Below, in pieces: positions 8,898 to 18,373 of a stretch of 64,000 nt of DNA. Origin of the DNA: Bacteroidota bacterium. GTDB taxonomy: Bacteria; Bacteroidota; Bacteroidia; Bacteroidales; Tenuifilaceae. The notes beneath the pieces were generated by a model that searched no databases, was not told the origin of the DNA, and saw only the letters and a program-made list of their open reading frames with translations. Position numbers and translations under genes: made by a program. The stretch is taken from the NCBI GenBank assembly GCA_029560875.1, contig JAKQKB010000126.1, positions 40,654 through 104,653 of the forward strand, in the 5' to 3' direction. Numbering within the stretch: position 1 is the first letter of the stretch; each line of letters opens with the position of its first letter.

Positions 8898-9914
8898 ATG
8901 AAAAGAATAGCCCTATCAGTTCTAATTGTAATTGTTGCACTTACAGCTTACGCACAAACACTTCAACCAACAATTTCGGCTATGAAGTGGGGTGCCGATT
9001 ACAAGTTACACGTTAAGCTGGCGAACGATTCTGCCTACGTTATGGATGTAAAAGGATTGTACCATACTGGCAAGAACCTTTTTATCGATACAACTGATAA
9101 ATCCACAACCTACTATCCTGTTACCCTCGACAAGGAATTTATCGATTACATAAAAAACAAGAAGATAGAGGAACAAGGCTTAGATACTATAAAAACTGAC
9201 TCACTAAAGGTTAGTTACAAAACATTATGGTCGGCAACGCATGCTAATTTGGGCGGTGGGTACATCCATTTTGTGAACTGCTTGGTATACTCATTGGAAT
9301 CGCAACAGTTAAAACTGACAGACCCTATTTTTAAACGTCCCGTTACCGAATGGAAGCCGAAACCGATGACCGAAAGCTACAAACGTACCCGTAAGTGGGA
9401 ATTCTACTATCCTTCTACCCAAAAAATGGCTCAAAAAGAGTACAAACTACGCTTAAAGGAAAACGATTTACGCGATTTGCAAGGAGTTCCAACGCGCTTT
9501 GTAGAGCTATTCCTCGAAACATCGCAATCGGAGTACGAAAAGTTAATTGGCAACCGCAAAATGCAACTTGTTGCTCAAATTGATTTGGTTAGGTTGCTTC
9601 TTGGTGCAAAGTACCTAGGTGAAGATCAAATTAGGCATATCAGCAGTAAAGTTTTAGCCGCAGTGGTTAAGTACAATGTAAACACAATGCCATCGGTTAT
9701 TATTTTCGACGATTACAACGCTGCTGTGGCAATGAGCCTAAACTCCAAGGGTTACCAGATTGATTACATTGTTTACTCCGATGGTGAAACCGTTTCGGGT
9801 GCCGATCTTGAGGGCAGAACTGCCATAATAGAAGGATTAATCAAAAATATAAATGAGGCTAACGAGCGGGTTTTTCGGAAGCGCTTGCAAATTTACTACC
9901 AGAAGGTGAAGTAA
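8898..9914 (+). CDS. Unknown exported protein
   Basis: A 338-residue protein with a clear signal peptide (MKRIALSVLIVIVALTAYAQ). I chose the ATG at 8898 rather than 8874, which would place eight charged residues ahead of the signal. The mature part is a mixed alpha/beta sequence without transmembrane segments. The C-terminal 130 residues ('QLVAQIDLVRLLLGAKYLG', 'NTMPSVIIFDDYNAAVAMSLNSKGY') look globular. I do not recognise a family. It stands alone between the recJ terminator and the IS element, and its downstream neighbour may have been displaced by that element. Confidence 0.6.
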   Translation: MKRIALSVLIVIVALTAYAQTLQPTISAMKWGADYKLHVKLANDSAYVMDVKGLYHTGKNLFIDTTDKSTTYYPVTLDKEFIDYIKNKKIEEQGLDTIKTDSLKVSYKTLWSATHANLGGGYIHFVNCLVYSLESQQLKLTDPIFKRPVTEWKPKPMTESYKRTRKWEFYYPSTQKMAQKEYKLRLKENDLRDLQGVPTRFVELFLETSQSEYEKLIGNRKMQLVAQIDLVRLLLGAKYLGEDQIRHISSKVLAAVVKYNVNTMPSVIIFDDYNAAVAMSLNSKGYQIDYIVYSDGETVSGADLEGRTAIIEGLIKNINEANERVFRKRLQIYYQKVK

Positions 9915-10041
9915 TCAAAAAAACATTCATAAGTATTAAGTAAAGTATTCGTCTTTTGATGCGCGCCAATAATCAGAATTACTATCAGAAAGCAAAGTAG
10001 GAATTACCGTTTCTACTTTTTTCATTTTCAGGGGTAACCTA

Positions 10042-11154
10042 AATTCAAGTAATAAATGCAACTTTACAGGGTGAAATAATAAATATTTTTTCAGAAGAAA
10101 GAGAGAAAAGCTTTCTCCCTTTCCGTCTGAATGGAATAAATGCTTATTATTGCTCCCTCCTAAAGTTACAAATATGAGACATTTAACCTTGGAACAAAGA
10201 TACGAAATTTCTGCAATGCACAAAAATGGAGCATCACAAAAAGAGATTGCAGAAGCTGTTAAAAAAGACAAAAGCACAATTAGTCGGGAGCTTAAACGCA
10301 ATAAAGACGCTCGTAATGGGGAATACAGAGCACCTCTTGCGCAATCCAAATGCGAACGCAGACATAAAGAAAAGCCGAAGAAGGTTCATTTTACAACAGA
10401 GATAAAGCAATATATTGACGAGTGGATTAATGAAGAGTACAGTCCAGAGCAAATCGTTGGCAGAGCTTTTCTTCAAGGATTTAAGTGTGTGAGTGTTGAA
10501 CGAATTTACCAATATATTTGGGATGACAAAAAGCACGGAGGAAAGTTATATAAGAAGTTGCGACGCAAAGGAAGAAAATACCGAAATAGAGGTGCGAGTA
10601 AGGATAGCAGAGGACTGATTAAAAACAGAGTGCCAATATCAGAACGTCCGAAAATAGTTGAAGAGAGAACTCGGTTGGGCGATTTTGAGATAGATACCAT
10701 CATTGGAAAAGACCATAAAGGTGCAATATTGACAATCAACGAAAGGGTTAGTGGATTTGTGTTGATTGAAAAACTGAAAGGGAAAGATGCAACCGAATTG
10801 GCCTTAAAAACCATTGAAATTCTTACTCCGTTCAAGGAATGGATAAAAACTATCACTGCGGATAACGGAAAAGAATTTGCAGGTCATCAAACAATATCTG
10901 GGGAATTAAATTTAGATTTTTACTTTGCAAGACCATATCATTCCTGGGAACGAGGTTCTAATGAAAATACAAATGGATTAATTAGACAGTATTTTGTGAA
11001 AGGAAGTTCTTTTGAAAACATTACAAATCAACAAGTTGAATATGTACAACACAAGCTAAACAACCGGCCAAGAAAAAGATTAGGATTTTTAACCCCAAAC
11101 GAATTTTTATCATTAAATTTGCAAAAACAACAAGTTGCATTTAACACTTGAATT
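10042..11154 (+). mobile_element. IS30-family insertion sequence with terminal inverted repeats
   Basis: The transposase gene is bounded by imperfect inverted repeats: left 10042-10064 (AATTCAAGTAATAAATGC...) and right 11132-11154, matching at 21 of 23 positions when the right end is reverse-complemented. The right repeat overlaps the 3' end of the transposase gene, as is common in compact IS elements. The element is about 1.11 kb. I could not identify a convincing short target duplication in the flanks. The intact frame and ends suggest it could still be active. Confidence 0.85.
10174..11151 (+). CDS. IS30-family transposase
   Basis: A 325-residue DDE transposase. An N-terminal helix-turn-helix (LTLEQRYEISAMHKNG...EIAEAVKKDKSTISREL) binds the ends. 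The catalytic core carries the three acidic residues in 'DFEIDTIIG', 'ITADNGKEF' and 'WERGSNENTNGLIRQYF'. The C-terminal 'NNRPRKRLGFLTPNEF' is typical of IS30. I chose the ATG at 10174 (MRHLTLEQ) because family members start there; the ATG at 10150 adds eight residues of leader. The frame is intact. Confidence 0.93.
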   Translation: MRHLTLEQRYEISAMHKNGASQKEIAEAVKKDKSTISRELKRNKDARNGEYRAPLAQSKCERRHKEKPKKVHFTTEIKQYIDEWINEEYSPEQIVGRAFLQGFKCVSVERIYQYIWDDKKHGGKLYKKLRRKGRKYRNRGASKDSRGLIKNRVPISERPKIVEERTRLGDFEIDTIIGKDHKGAILTINERVSGFVLIEKLKGKDATELALKTIEILTPFKEWIKTITADNGKEFAGHQTISGELNLDFYFARPYHSWERGSNENTNGLIRQYFVKGSSFENITNQQVEYVQHKLNNRPRKRLGFLTPNEFLSLNLQKQQVAFNT

Positions 11155-11248
11155 CAGCTAACAAATCTTAACCTATCGGGATTAACCATTAGAATTCGGC
11201 AAAATTTTGCCATGCTTAACTTATTATGTTTAATTTAAACGGCTCAAA

Positions 11249-11692
11249 ATGAACTTAATAAAATGTTTACTACTGGTAACACTTGGCTTTTTATGCCATT
11301 CGGCTGCCAATGCCCAAAACTTTCAGACAAACTACCTGTACGATGAGAATGGGAATAGAATAGAAGTGCAGGTAATTTACCTTACAGCAGGCGGAGCATC
11401 CAATCAGCCAGCTGTTGAGGATCTTTATAAAGAGGACTCCCAAAATTTTACTGTAAAGGTCTATCCAAACCCCACAGCGGGGAGTTTAACTATTAATTTT
11501 AACGACACACAGCTGCTTGAAGGAGGAGGAAACGAAATTGTTGTGCTGGATATGCAGGGGAGAGTTATAAAGCAAGTTAAACCCGTTGAATTGTCAAATA
11601 AGGTTGACCTGTCGGAGCAGGCAATGGGCGTTTATGTTCTAAGGGTTAAAGTAAGCGGCATAACAAAGATGTTTAAGGTAATCAAAAACTAA
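11249..11692 (+). CDS. Small exported protein with type A T9SS sorting domain
   Basis: A 147-residue protein: signal peptide (cleavage after AANAQ), a short segment with 'YLYDENGNRIEVQVIYL' that resembles a single RHS/YD unit, then a type A T9SS C-terminal sorting domain (about residues 72-147): 'VKVYPNPTAGSLTINF', 'VVLDMQGRVIKQV', 'MGVYVLRVKVSGITKMFKVIKN'. T9SS should carry it to the cell surface. It lies 25 bp upstream of the RHS protein, which lacks a sorting domain of its own. It may be its partner or adaptor; that is inference. Confidence 0.88.
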   Translation: MNLIKCLLLVTLGFLCHSAANAQNFQTNYLYDENGNRIEVQVIYLTAGGASNQPAVEDLYKEDSQNFTVKVYPNPTAGSLTINFNDTQLLEGGGNEIVVLDMQGRVIKQVKPVELSNKVDLSEQAMGVYVLRVKVSGITKMFKVIKN

Positions 11693-11717
11693 TTAAAAAT
11701 TCTATCAGAAAATTGTC

Positions 11718-14700
11718 ATGAAGGCTATATTAAGATTAATTGGTTACGTACTAATTGCTAGTTTTATATTAAACACACAAACTACTTTAGTAGGGCAAAC
11801 AATAGGCAACGCCCCAATTAAAATGGGCGGAATAGTTGATGTAAGCCCTGCGGGAGCAGCCACGTATCAGCTACCCATACAGGTTTCGCCCGGTTCAAAT
11901 GGGTTACAGCCAGCCCTAAGCATAGTGTATAATAGCCAGGCCGGAAATGGCCTGCTGGGGTATGGATGGAACTTGGCGGGGTTATCTAGTATTACTAAGG
12001 AGCATTTCTCCCCATATTACGATAACCCAAGCGAAATTCTTTCACTCAACGATGTTGGTTCTCGAATAGCACTGGATGGAGTTCGTTTAGTTAAGCTCGA
12101 TCAAAACGGCTACATTTATCATCCGGCCAATAACCCATACGTTCGGGTGGTGTATAGTAACGATAGTTTTACTGTAACAACACAGGATGGAACAGTAATG
12201 GAGTACGGAGCTACGCCCGACTCCAAAATAAAGGGGGTTAACGCTACACAGCCATACTCATGGGCAGTTAGCAGAATCACCGACGTTAATGGTAACTATA
12301 TCGATTTTATATATGAGAATAACGCAGCGAGTGGCGAAAGTAGGATTGGCGAAATCAAGTATACAGGAAACAGCATCAGTGGAAAAACACCCTACAACAG
12401 CGTTAAGTTCTTTTACGAGAACAGAAACGATACCCGCTCTTTCTATGTATTCGGGAATAGGGTTGGGCAAAACTCTCTACTAACAAATATTAAAGTTTAC
12501 TGCGAGGGGGTTGTTTCGAAGGATTACACATTTACCTACGAGAACAACTTTTATACCCGTCTTAAAACTATAAATCTGTACGCCGATGGCGTAATGTATG
12601 CCCCAACGGCTATAAATTGGAATCAATCGTTCGAATTAATTGGGTATGTATCCAATGCTGATATGGGAACGCTCCAAAGCGGGCAATCGTATTTTGGTGA
12701 TTTTAATGGCGATGGACGATTGGACAGAGCTGTTTTTGGGAACGATGGCGATTTAAAAATATACTTTTCCAACAGTTCTGTTCCAACAACTATTGATTTG
12801 CCCGATGATACATATACCAATCTTGGCAATGGTTACACTCTAAAAGTTCACAATGTAAAAAGCGTTGATATTTTTGATGGCGATAACGATGGCATGGACG
12901 ATATTTTTATCCATAGCGTTTACTCGCACTCCTATGTGAATAATTTGGATAACTCAGCGAACACCTACTACGAAACAAACTACATTAGTAGCTATGTTTT
13001 CAACCCATCAACATCCACGTTTTCCTTTACCCAGATTGGTTCATTAAGCAATTTTATGCCCAATATCAACTTGGTTAACCCAGAGCCTACGCTAACCCTA
13101 CCCGATAGTTACGATTATTACTTTGCTGATTTGGATATGAATGGTACTGTTGATAAAGTGGCCATCAAAAACAAAAAACTCGACAGCTTTACGGGTATAA
13201 CAGTAGAGAATATTCCAACTATTACAGGGATTGTAGATGTTAAGTTTATCGATTTTAATGGCAATGGTAGAACCGATATTCTTTTTATGAAATCAAACGG
13301 TTATGGTTCCATTTGGGAGTTTAACGGGGAATTTCTTTTTAACGTTTATGGAGATATTAGTTCAACCCAACTAAGTTCCTCCAACAAATACTTTTTCCCG
13401 GGCGATTTTAATGGCGATGGTAAAACCGATTATATTGGCCGTAACGCCGATGGTTGGTTTATGAAACACTCCACGGGAGTTACTTTTGTTAACGGAGTTT
13501 TACCTGAGGATATTAATACCATTGAAGTGCATACTCCTTCTGGTATATTAGACTATGGCCAAACAATAGGTCAAACGCAGGAACTTTACGATATACAGAA
13601 AAAGTTTATACCAGCATTAGCCATAAACGCTGACGATATTAATAACGACGGGCTATCCGATATCATTTTTGCCCGGTACAATCAACTTTATATATACCTT
13701 AATAAGGGTAATTCGTTTCAAAGTGCCGCAAACTTAACAATGAGTTCGGCAAACTACCCATCTGAATCGAAGGCTCCCATTGTGATTTACTGTCTCGATT
13801 TCGATTCCGATGGCCAGAAGGAAATTATTTACGGCAACACAAACTACTACTTATCGGGGAATTACAAGGTTTATGAGCCATTTAAAAAGGTTACTTTTAG
13901 TAATCGCATGGACAATGGTTTTTCCGTTAACTCCATAACCGATGGGTTGGAGGGAGTTTCCACCTTTACATACTCAAACTTTACCGATTTTGTTCCCTTC
14001 AACTCCGTTCGGACAAAACCTGCTTACCCGCTAATGCTTGTAAGAGGGCCAATTAAAGTGATATCGAATTTAAAAACCGAAATATCCGGCAAGCTAATTG
14101 GCAACATAAGCTATACCTACTCCGATGCCCACACCCATTTACATGGTTTGGGTTACTTGGGATTTAAAAAGGTAACATCGTCCGATGCAGTTAGTGGGGT
14201 ATCGCGCGAAACCCTATATACACTTGAAGTTCCGAACGAATCAGGCATTTACTCACCCTGGCCGTCCAAAACGGTGCTTTCCAAAAACTCAGTTCTCCTA
14301 TCAACAACCGAGAGCACCATGTCGGCGCTGGGTGGAAATACTGCCAAGAAATGTTTCCTTATGGTTGAAACCCAATCAACCGTTACCGATCATATAAGCG
14401 GTGTGGTAACAAACTCTAACACCACATACAACGCATTGTTGGGCAGGGTTTCCCTTAGGAGTACCTCGGCAGGAGAGTGGTCAACCAGTACTACGTATAA
14501 TTTTGAGGCAGTGGGTAGCACCGCAAGCCGGCTTTTGGGCGTTACAGCAACCCGCTCCAACGCCCACGATTCCTTTAACCATAGCATCAGCTATACCTAC
14601 GGTTCCAGTTTTCCGTTTAGGGTACTATCTAAAACGGAGCAGGGGGTTACCTCTAGTTATACCTCTTTCGATGATTACGGAAACATTTCAGCCATAAACA

Positions 14701-17700
14701 TTGGCGACAGAACAAGCACATTCACTTACGATGCTATGGGTAGGTTTATGGTATTGGCCACGGACCATACCGGGTTAACCACGCAAAAGAGTTACCGCAA
14801 CTCCGATGGCGCAACGCTATCCGAAACTAACCCCCATGGGCTCTCAACCCAAACTACCTACGAGGCTAACGCCGGTAGGCTGGCTTCGTCCAAGAGCTTA
14901 CCCAGCAATGTGGTAATAAACAGCACCGTTGCCTTCGATAATACGGGTGACTGGAACCTTTACAAGCAGGAGTCGGTGGTAAATGGCAGTACCGTTATGG
15001 CCTACTACAACTTTGCTGGGCAAAAGGTAAAGGAAACCGCCACGGGGTTCAAAGGTGTGGAGCACTCTACACTTTATGGTTACAATCCCAAGGGGCTGCT
15101 GGTAACAGAGCAGAGTACTGGTGTGCCCACGGCTACCACCTACAGCTACGATAACCTCGATAGACTAGTATCAGTAACCGGACACAACGGGCTAAGCATA
15201 ACCTACGAGTACGGGAGCAACTACGTTAAAACCACCAGCAGCGTAACAGGTACCGAAATCCGTTACTTCGATGCTGTTGGTAACACTACAAGGGTTGAAG
15301 CCCCCACGGGAACGGTGGAGTACAAGTACTTTGCCTCGGGCAAGGTGAAGGAAATTGTTGCAGAAGGCAACAAAACCGAAATGACCTACGATGAGCGTGG
15401 CAACCAGCTTACCCTTAAGGATCCCAGCTCCGGAACAACCACATACAGCTACAGCATGTTTAACGAGCTGGTGAGCCAAACCGATGCCAAGGGACAAACC
15501 ACCACCATTACCTACGAGGGTGGACGGGTAAAATCCAGAACTAGCCCGGGCATTACCGAAACGTACAGCTACTACACGGAGCCCAGCAAGCAGGGCTTGC
15601 TCCGCTCGGTTAGCCGCAACGGTGTGGTGGAGGAGTACACTTACGACCAGCTGGGAAGACTCAGCTCCCTGCTAACCACGGGTATGGGGCGCAGCTTTGG
15701 CACGGCATACCAGTACAATGGCCTTGGGCTGGTGGAGTACATTAGCCACCCCACGGGCTTAACCCTGAAGTACGGGTACGATAGCTACGGAAATTTGGAA
15801 AGTATTTCCGATAGCGCTAACTTAGGGGTACCCATTTGGCAGGGCAAAGCAAAGAACGGGCGCAACCAGTGGGAGCAGTTTGCCCTTGGTAATGGGCTTA
15901 TAACCAACTACACGTATAGCGATGCTACGCTTATGATTAGCAACATCAGGACAGGAACCGCGGAGCAACCCGCACAGGTGCAGGACCTCCAGTTTGCCTT
16001 TAACGCCAAGGGGCAGCTGGTGGAGCGCATGGAGGGCTCCTTGCTGGAGCAGTTCCTGTACGACGACCAGAACCGCCTTACCCAATCCGCCGTGAACGGG
16101 CAAAACCCCGTGAGCATTGCCTATGCCGCTAACGGCAATATTACCAGCACCAGCGCGGGGGGCAGCTACACCTACGTTGCCGGCAAACCCTTTGCGGTGG
16201 ACAATGTGGTGAGCAACACCCAGCAGGGGCAGGCCCCGGGGCTTACCGCCAGCAGCACCTTTACCGCCGATAACCGAATTGAGGCGCTAACCAGCGGAAC
16301 GCACCGCAGCGTGTTTACCTACGGCCCATCGGGCAGCCGGTTTGGCATGGAGCAGTACCAGGGCGAGAACCTTACCCAGTCCACAATTTACGTGGGCAGT
16401 AGTGAGTTTACCCTTAGCAGTGCGGGTAGCATTACCCGCAGCCTAACCTTTGTGCAGGCTCCAACGGGTATATGCGCGGTGTACGAGAAGAATGGAAGCT
16501 CCGCCGGAACGTTCCACTACGTGCACACCGACTACCTGGGCTCATGGCTAACCATAACCGACAGCGTTGGACAGGAGGAAAACCGCTACAGCTACGATGC
16601 GTGGGGGCGCCCGCGCAACCCCAGCACCTGGGAGGTAATACCTGCCAGCAGCGCCACCCAGCCCCGCTGGAACCGGGGGTACACCGGCCACGAGCACCTC
16701 TGTGGCTTTGGCCTTATTAATATGAACGGCAGGCTATACGACCCCTACCTACAGCGTTTCCTAAGCCCTGATCCGTACGTTCAGAGCGCCAACAACGCGC
16801 AAAACTACAACCGTTACAGCTACGTGTTAAACAACCCGCTAATGTACACGGACCCTACGGGGTACAAGTTCAACTTGCCCAGAAACGATGCAGAGGTTAG
16901 TTATGGCTGGCTAGCGGGCGATTTAAGCATCTACTCCAACCAGAAGGGGGCGTTCTCAGCTTGGGGAGGAGGTGGTGGCGGTTACTATTACAGTTGGTCT
17001 AACAGGACCTACTATAGTACTGCTACAGGACAGGCAGTAGCTTTTTGGGAGGTATACAATAATTATATAGCTCCAAACTCATTTACCTTATACCGAAACT
17101 CTTCTGATTGTAACTTAATTAGTCTTCAGCAAGATGAAAATGGTTTTGGCATCGCTGTTGAAACTAATAAGGGAGGGTTTTATATGGCTATTAGCAATGA
17201 TCTTAATAATATAACTTTAATAGCAGATGTTGGAGTCTTGGGAATTTGGAACCCCTCAGGACAAGGTAGCTGGCATGGTAATGTTGATTGGGCTGGCTTT
17301 ACAAATGCTACTTTAAGTGTACTTGGTGGTGTAGGAGAATTAGCTGTAGGAGGAGTTGGAGAATATTTCTCTGTAGGTACTGCAAGTACTCTCTGTGTTC
17401 CATTAATTGCTGATGGAGCATATCGTATTGCGACAAATTTCACCAGAATGGTCGCATACTTAACTCTTTGTAATAACTTTGCTAATGCTATGCCTGGCAA
17501 TATTGGGGCAACATTGGGCAAAGGAGTTGATATGGCTTGTGGAAAATCCTTTTATGATTATGGTTTTGGACAAGCTTTTGGTGGTGTAACAAATGATTTT
17601 GCTTCTTTTATTTTTACAGGAGGAACTGCTGCATCAATGAACAATATGGTAAGAAATCCTTCTTTGATGAATGGAGTGTGGTATACAAGTGCCTTTGGTG

Positions 17701-17747
17701 GTTATTCAAATTCATTATTTATGGATCTATATTCCTTAAAAAAGTAA
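11718..17747 (+). CDS. SpvB/RHS-repeat polymorphic toxin-type protein
   Basis: A 2009-residue exported protein. Order: signal peptide (to about residue 27); SpvB/insecticidal-toxin-like domain from about residue 38 ('DVSPAGAATYQLPIQVSPG'); FG-GAP/VCBS-like repeats with Dx[DN]xDG calcium loops ('GDFNGDGRLD' near 330, 'GDFNGDGKTD' near 562); RHS/YD repeats from about 960; RHS core near 1600-1715 ('YVHTDYLGSWLTI', 'YDPYLQRFLSPDPYVQ', 'YVLNNPLMYTDPTGY'). The last 294 residues are an unrelated variable tip with Gly-rich and hydrophobic segments. Base composition falls sharply from about 16,950 onward, while the core is the most GC-rich part of the window: the usual mark of a swapped tip. Toxicity of the tip is inferred from architecture; I recognise no catalytic motif. 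A candidate immunity gene starts 3 bp later. Confidence 0.92.
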   Translation: MKAILRLIGYVLIASFILNTQTTLVGQTIGNAPIKMGGIVDVSPAGAATYQLPIQVSPGSNGLQPALSIVYNSQAGNGLLGYGWNLAGLSSITKEHFSPYYDNPSEILSLNDVGSRIALDGVRLVKLDQNGYIYHPANNPYVRVVYSNDSFTVTTQDGTVMEYGATPDSKIKGVNATQPYSWAVSRITDVNGNYIDFIYENNAASGESRIGEIKYTGNSISGKTPYNSVKFFYENRNDTRSFYVFGNRVGQNSLLTNIKVYCEGVVSKDYTFTYENNFYTRLKTINLYADGVMYAPTAINWNQSFELIGYVSNADMGTLQSGQSYFGDFNGDGRLDRAVFGNDGDLKIYFSNSSVPTTIDLPDDTYTNLGNGYTLKVHNVKSVDIFDGDNDGMDDIFIHSVYSHSYVNNLDNSANTYYETNYISSYVFNPSTSTFSFTQIGSLSNFMPNINLVNPEPTLTLPDSYDYYFADLDMNGTVDKVAIKNKKLDSFTGITVENIPTITGIVDVKFIDFNGNGRTDILFMKSNGYGSIWEFNGEFLFNVYGDISSTQLSSSNKYFFPGDFNGDGKTDYIGRNADGWFMKHSTGVTFVNGVLPEDINTIEVHTPSGILDYGQTIGQTQELYDIQKKFIPALAINADDINNDGLSDIIFARYNQLYIYLNKGNSFQSAANLTMSSANYPSESKAPIVIYCLDFDSDGQKEIIYGNTNYYLSGNYKVYEPFKKVTFSNRMDNGFSVNSITDGLEGVSTFTYSNFTDFVPFNSVRTKPAYPLMLVRGPIKVISNLKTEISGKLIGNISYTYSDAHTHLHGLGYLGFKKVTSSDAVSGVSRETLYTLEVPNESGIYSPWPSKTVLSKNSVLLSTTESTMSALGGNTAKKCFLMVETQSTVTDHISGVVTNSNTTYNALLGRVSLRSTSAGEWSTSTTYNFEAVGSTASRLLGVTATRSNAHDSFNHSISYTYGSSFPFRVLSKTEQGVTSSYTSFDDYGNISAINIGDRTSTFTYDAMGRFMVLATDHTGLTTQKSYRNSDGATLSETNPHGLSTQTTYEANAGRLASSKSLPSNVVINSTVAFDNTGDWNLYKQESVVNGSTVMAYYNFAGQKVKETATGFKGVEHSTLYGYNPKGLLVTEQSTGVPTATTYSYDNLDRLVSVTGHNGLSITYEYGSNYVKTTSSVTGTEIRYFDAVGNTTRVEAPTGTVEYKYFASGKVKEIVAEGNKTEMTYDERGNQLTLKDPSSGTTTYSYSMFNELVSQTDAKGQTTTITYEGGRVKSRTSPGITETYSYYTEPSKQGLLRSVSRNGVVEEYTYDQLGRLSSLLTTGMGRSFGTAYQYNGLGLVEYISHPTGLTLKYGYDSYGNLESISDSANLGVPIWQGKAKNGRNQWEQFALGNGLITNYTYSDATLMISNIRTGTAEQPAQVQDLQFAFNAKGQLVERMEGSLLEQFLYDDQNRLTQSAVNGQNPVSIAYAANGNITSTSAGGSYTYVAGKPFAVDNVVSNTQQGQAPGLTASSTFTADNRIEALTSGTHRSVFTYGPSGSRFGMEQYQGENLTQSTIYVGSSEFTLSSAGSITRSLTFVQAPTGICAVYEKNGSSAGTFHYVHTDYLGSWLTITDSVGQEENRYSYDAWGRPRNPSTWEVIPASSATQPRWNRGYTGHEHLCGFGLINMNGRLYDPYLQRFLSPDPYVQSANNAQNYNRYSYVLNNPLMYTDPTGYKFNLPRNDAEVSYGWLAGDLSIYSNQKGAFSAWGGGGGGYYYSWSNRTYYSTATGQAVAFWEVYNNYIAPNSFTLYRNSSDCNLISLQQDENGFGIAVETNKGGFYMAISNDLNNITLIADVGVLGIWNPSGQGSWHGNVDWAGFTNATLSVLGGVGELAVGGVGEYFSVGTASTLCVPLIADGAYRIATNFTRMVAYLTLCNNFANAMPGNIGATLGKGVDMACGKSFYDYGFGQAFGGVTNDFASFIFTGGTAASMNNMVRNPSLMNGVWYTSAFGGYSNSLFMDLYSLKK

Positions 17748-17750
17748 TTT

Positions 17751-18233
17751 ATGTATGAAGTAAATAAAACGGGATTCCTTAGAGATAAATTCGTAAAAAG
17801 AGAAGCATTAAAAATGCTTCTCTTTGGTCCAATTTTTTCGACAATTTATTTAACTCTAAGTTATGTTAGTATGTCTAAATGGCTTGCTTTCTTTTATGTG
17901 ATAAGCCCATTATTGCTAATTCTAATTATTTTTTTATTCATTATTGCTCCCTCTATAATGTTAAAAAGACACAACAAGACAGTAAAACGAATTAGTTTTC
18001 AAGATGAATACATCATTATAACTGTATTTGACGCACTTTGGTTGAAATCAAAAGAATATGTAATCAAAAGGAGCAATTTAAAGATGAGTAATTCAAGATT
18101 TTATTGGTATGGTAAGCAAATGAGAGAAGGAATTATTTTAAAAGATAAAATTGAGTATTATCTAGTTTTTGATTATTTTACTGAATCAGAGGAAATAAAA
18201 AGACGATTAATTTCGGCTGGCCAAATTTCGTAA
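17751..18233 (+). CDS. Membrane protein, candidate immunity protein for the RHS tip
   Basis: A 160-residue protein with two hydrophobic segments near residues 22-40 and 43-66, then a basic soluble C-terminal region (EYVIKRSNLKMSNSRFYWYGKQ). The layout (two TM helices followed by a small beta-rich domain) resembles YcxB-like proteins. It starts 3 bp after the RHS stop and shares the AT-rich composition of the tip, so tip and gene probably form one toxin-immunity cassette. The immunity role rests only on position. Confidence 0.6.
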   Translation: MYEVNKTGFLRDKFVKREALKMLLFGPIFSTIYLTLSYVSMSKWLAFFYVISPLLLILIIFLFIIAPSIMLKRHNKTVKRISFQDEYIIITVFDALWLKSKEYVIKRSNLKMSNSRFYWYGKQMREGIILKDKIEYYLVFDYFTESEEIKRRLISAGQIS

Positions 18234-18240
18234 TTCCCCT

Positions 18241-18300
18241 GTTGAACAGGGGCTGTAGAAATAATCCCTGTTCGAGCGCGTCTTCCAGATGCGTTCGTTC
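18241..18300 (+). repeat. Palindromic REP-like repeat
   Basis: Contains GTTCGAGCGCGTCTTCC followed by AGATGCGTTCG (18270-18300), a degenerate palindrome (GCGCGTCT/AGATGCGT). The same unit recurs at 22471 and 47597 and a related one at 52471. The first part (GGCTGTAGAAATAAT) matches the repeat at 19882 and 22512. Confidence 0.6.
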
Positions 18301-18373
18301 GCCTGAGATGCCGCAAGGTGAGAAAAATATGATGATATGGTAGGCTCTTATCCAAAAAATAAAGGATTGTATC

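Noticed and set aside
10035..10041. Target-site duplication of the IS element
   Set aside because: No identical 2-4 bp sequence directly abuts both inverted repeats; a possible CTA match needs the right end to be shifted by several bases.
9936..10349. Minus-strand frame of 137 codons over the left part of the IS element
   Set aside because: It overlaps the transposase and the left inverted repeat, and its sequence is low-complexity and unlike a protein.
15192..16117. Long minus-strand frames inside the RHS repeat region
   Set aside because: They are shadows of the GC-rich, repetitive plus-strand gene, with no start context and no recognisable product.
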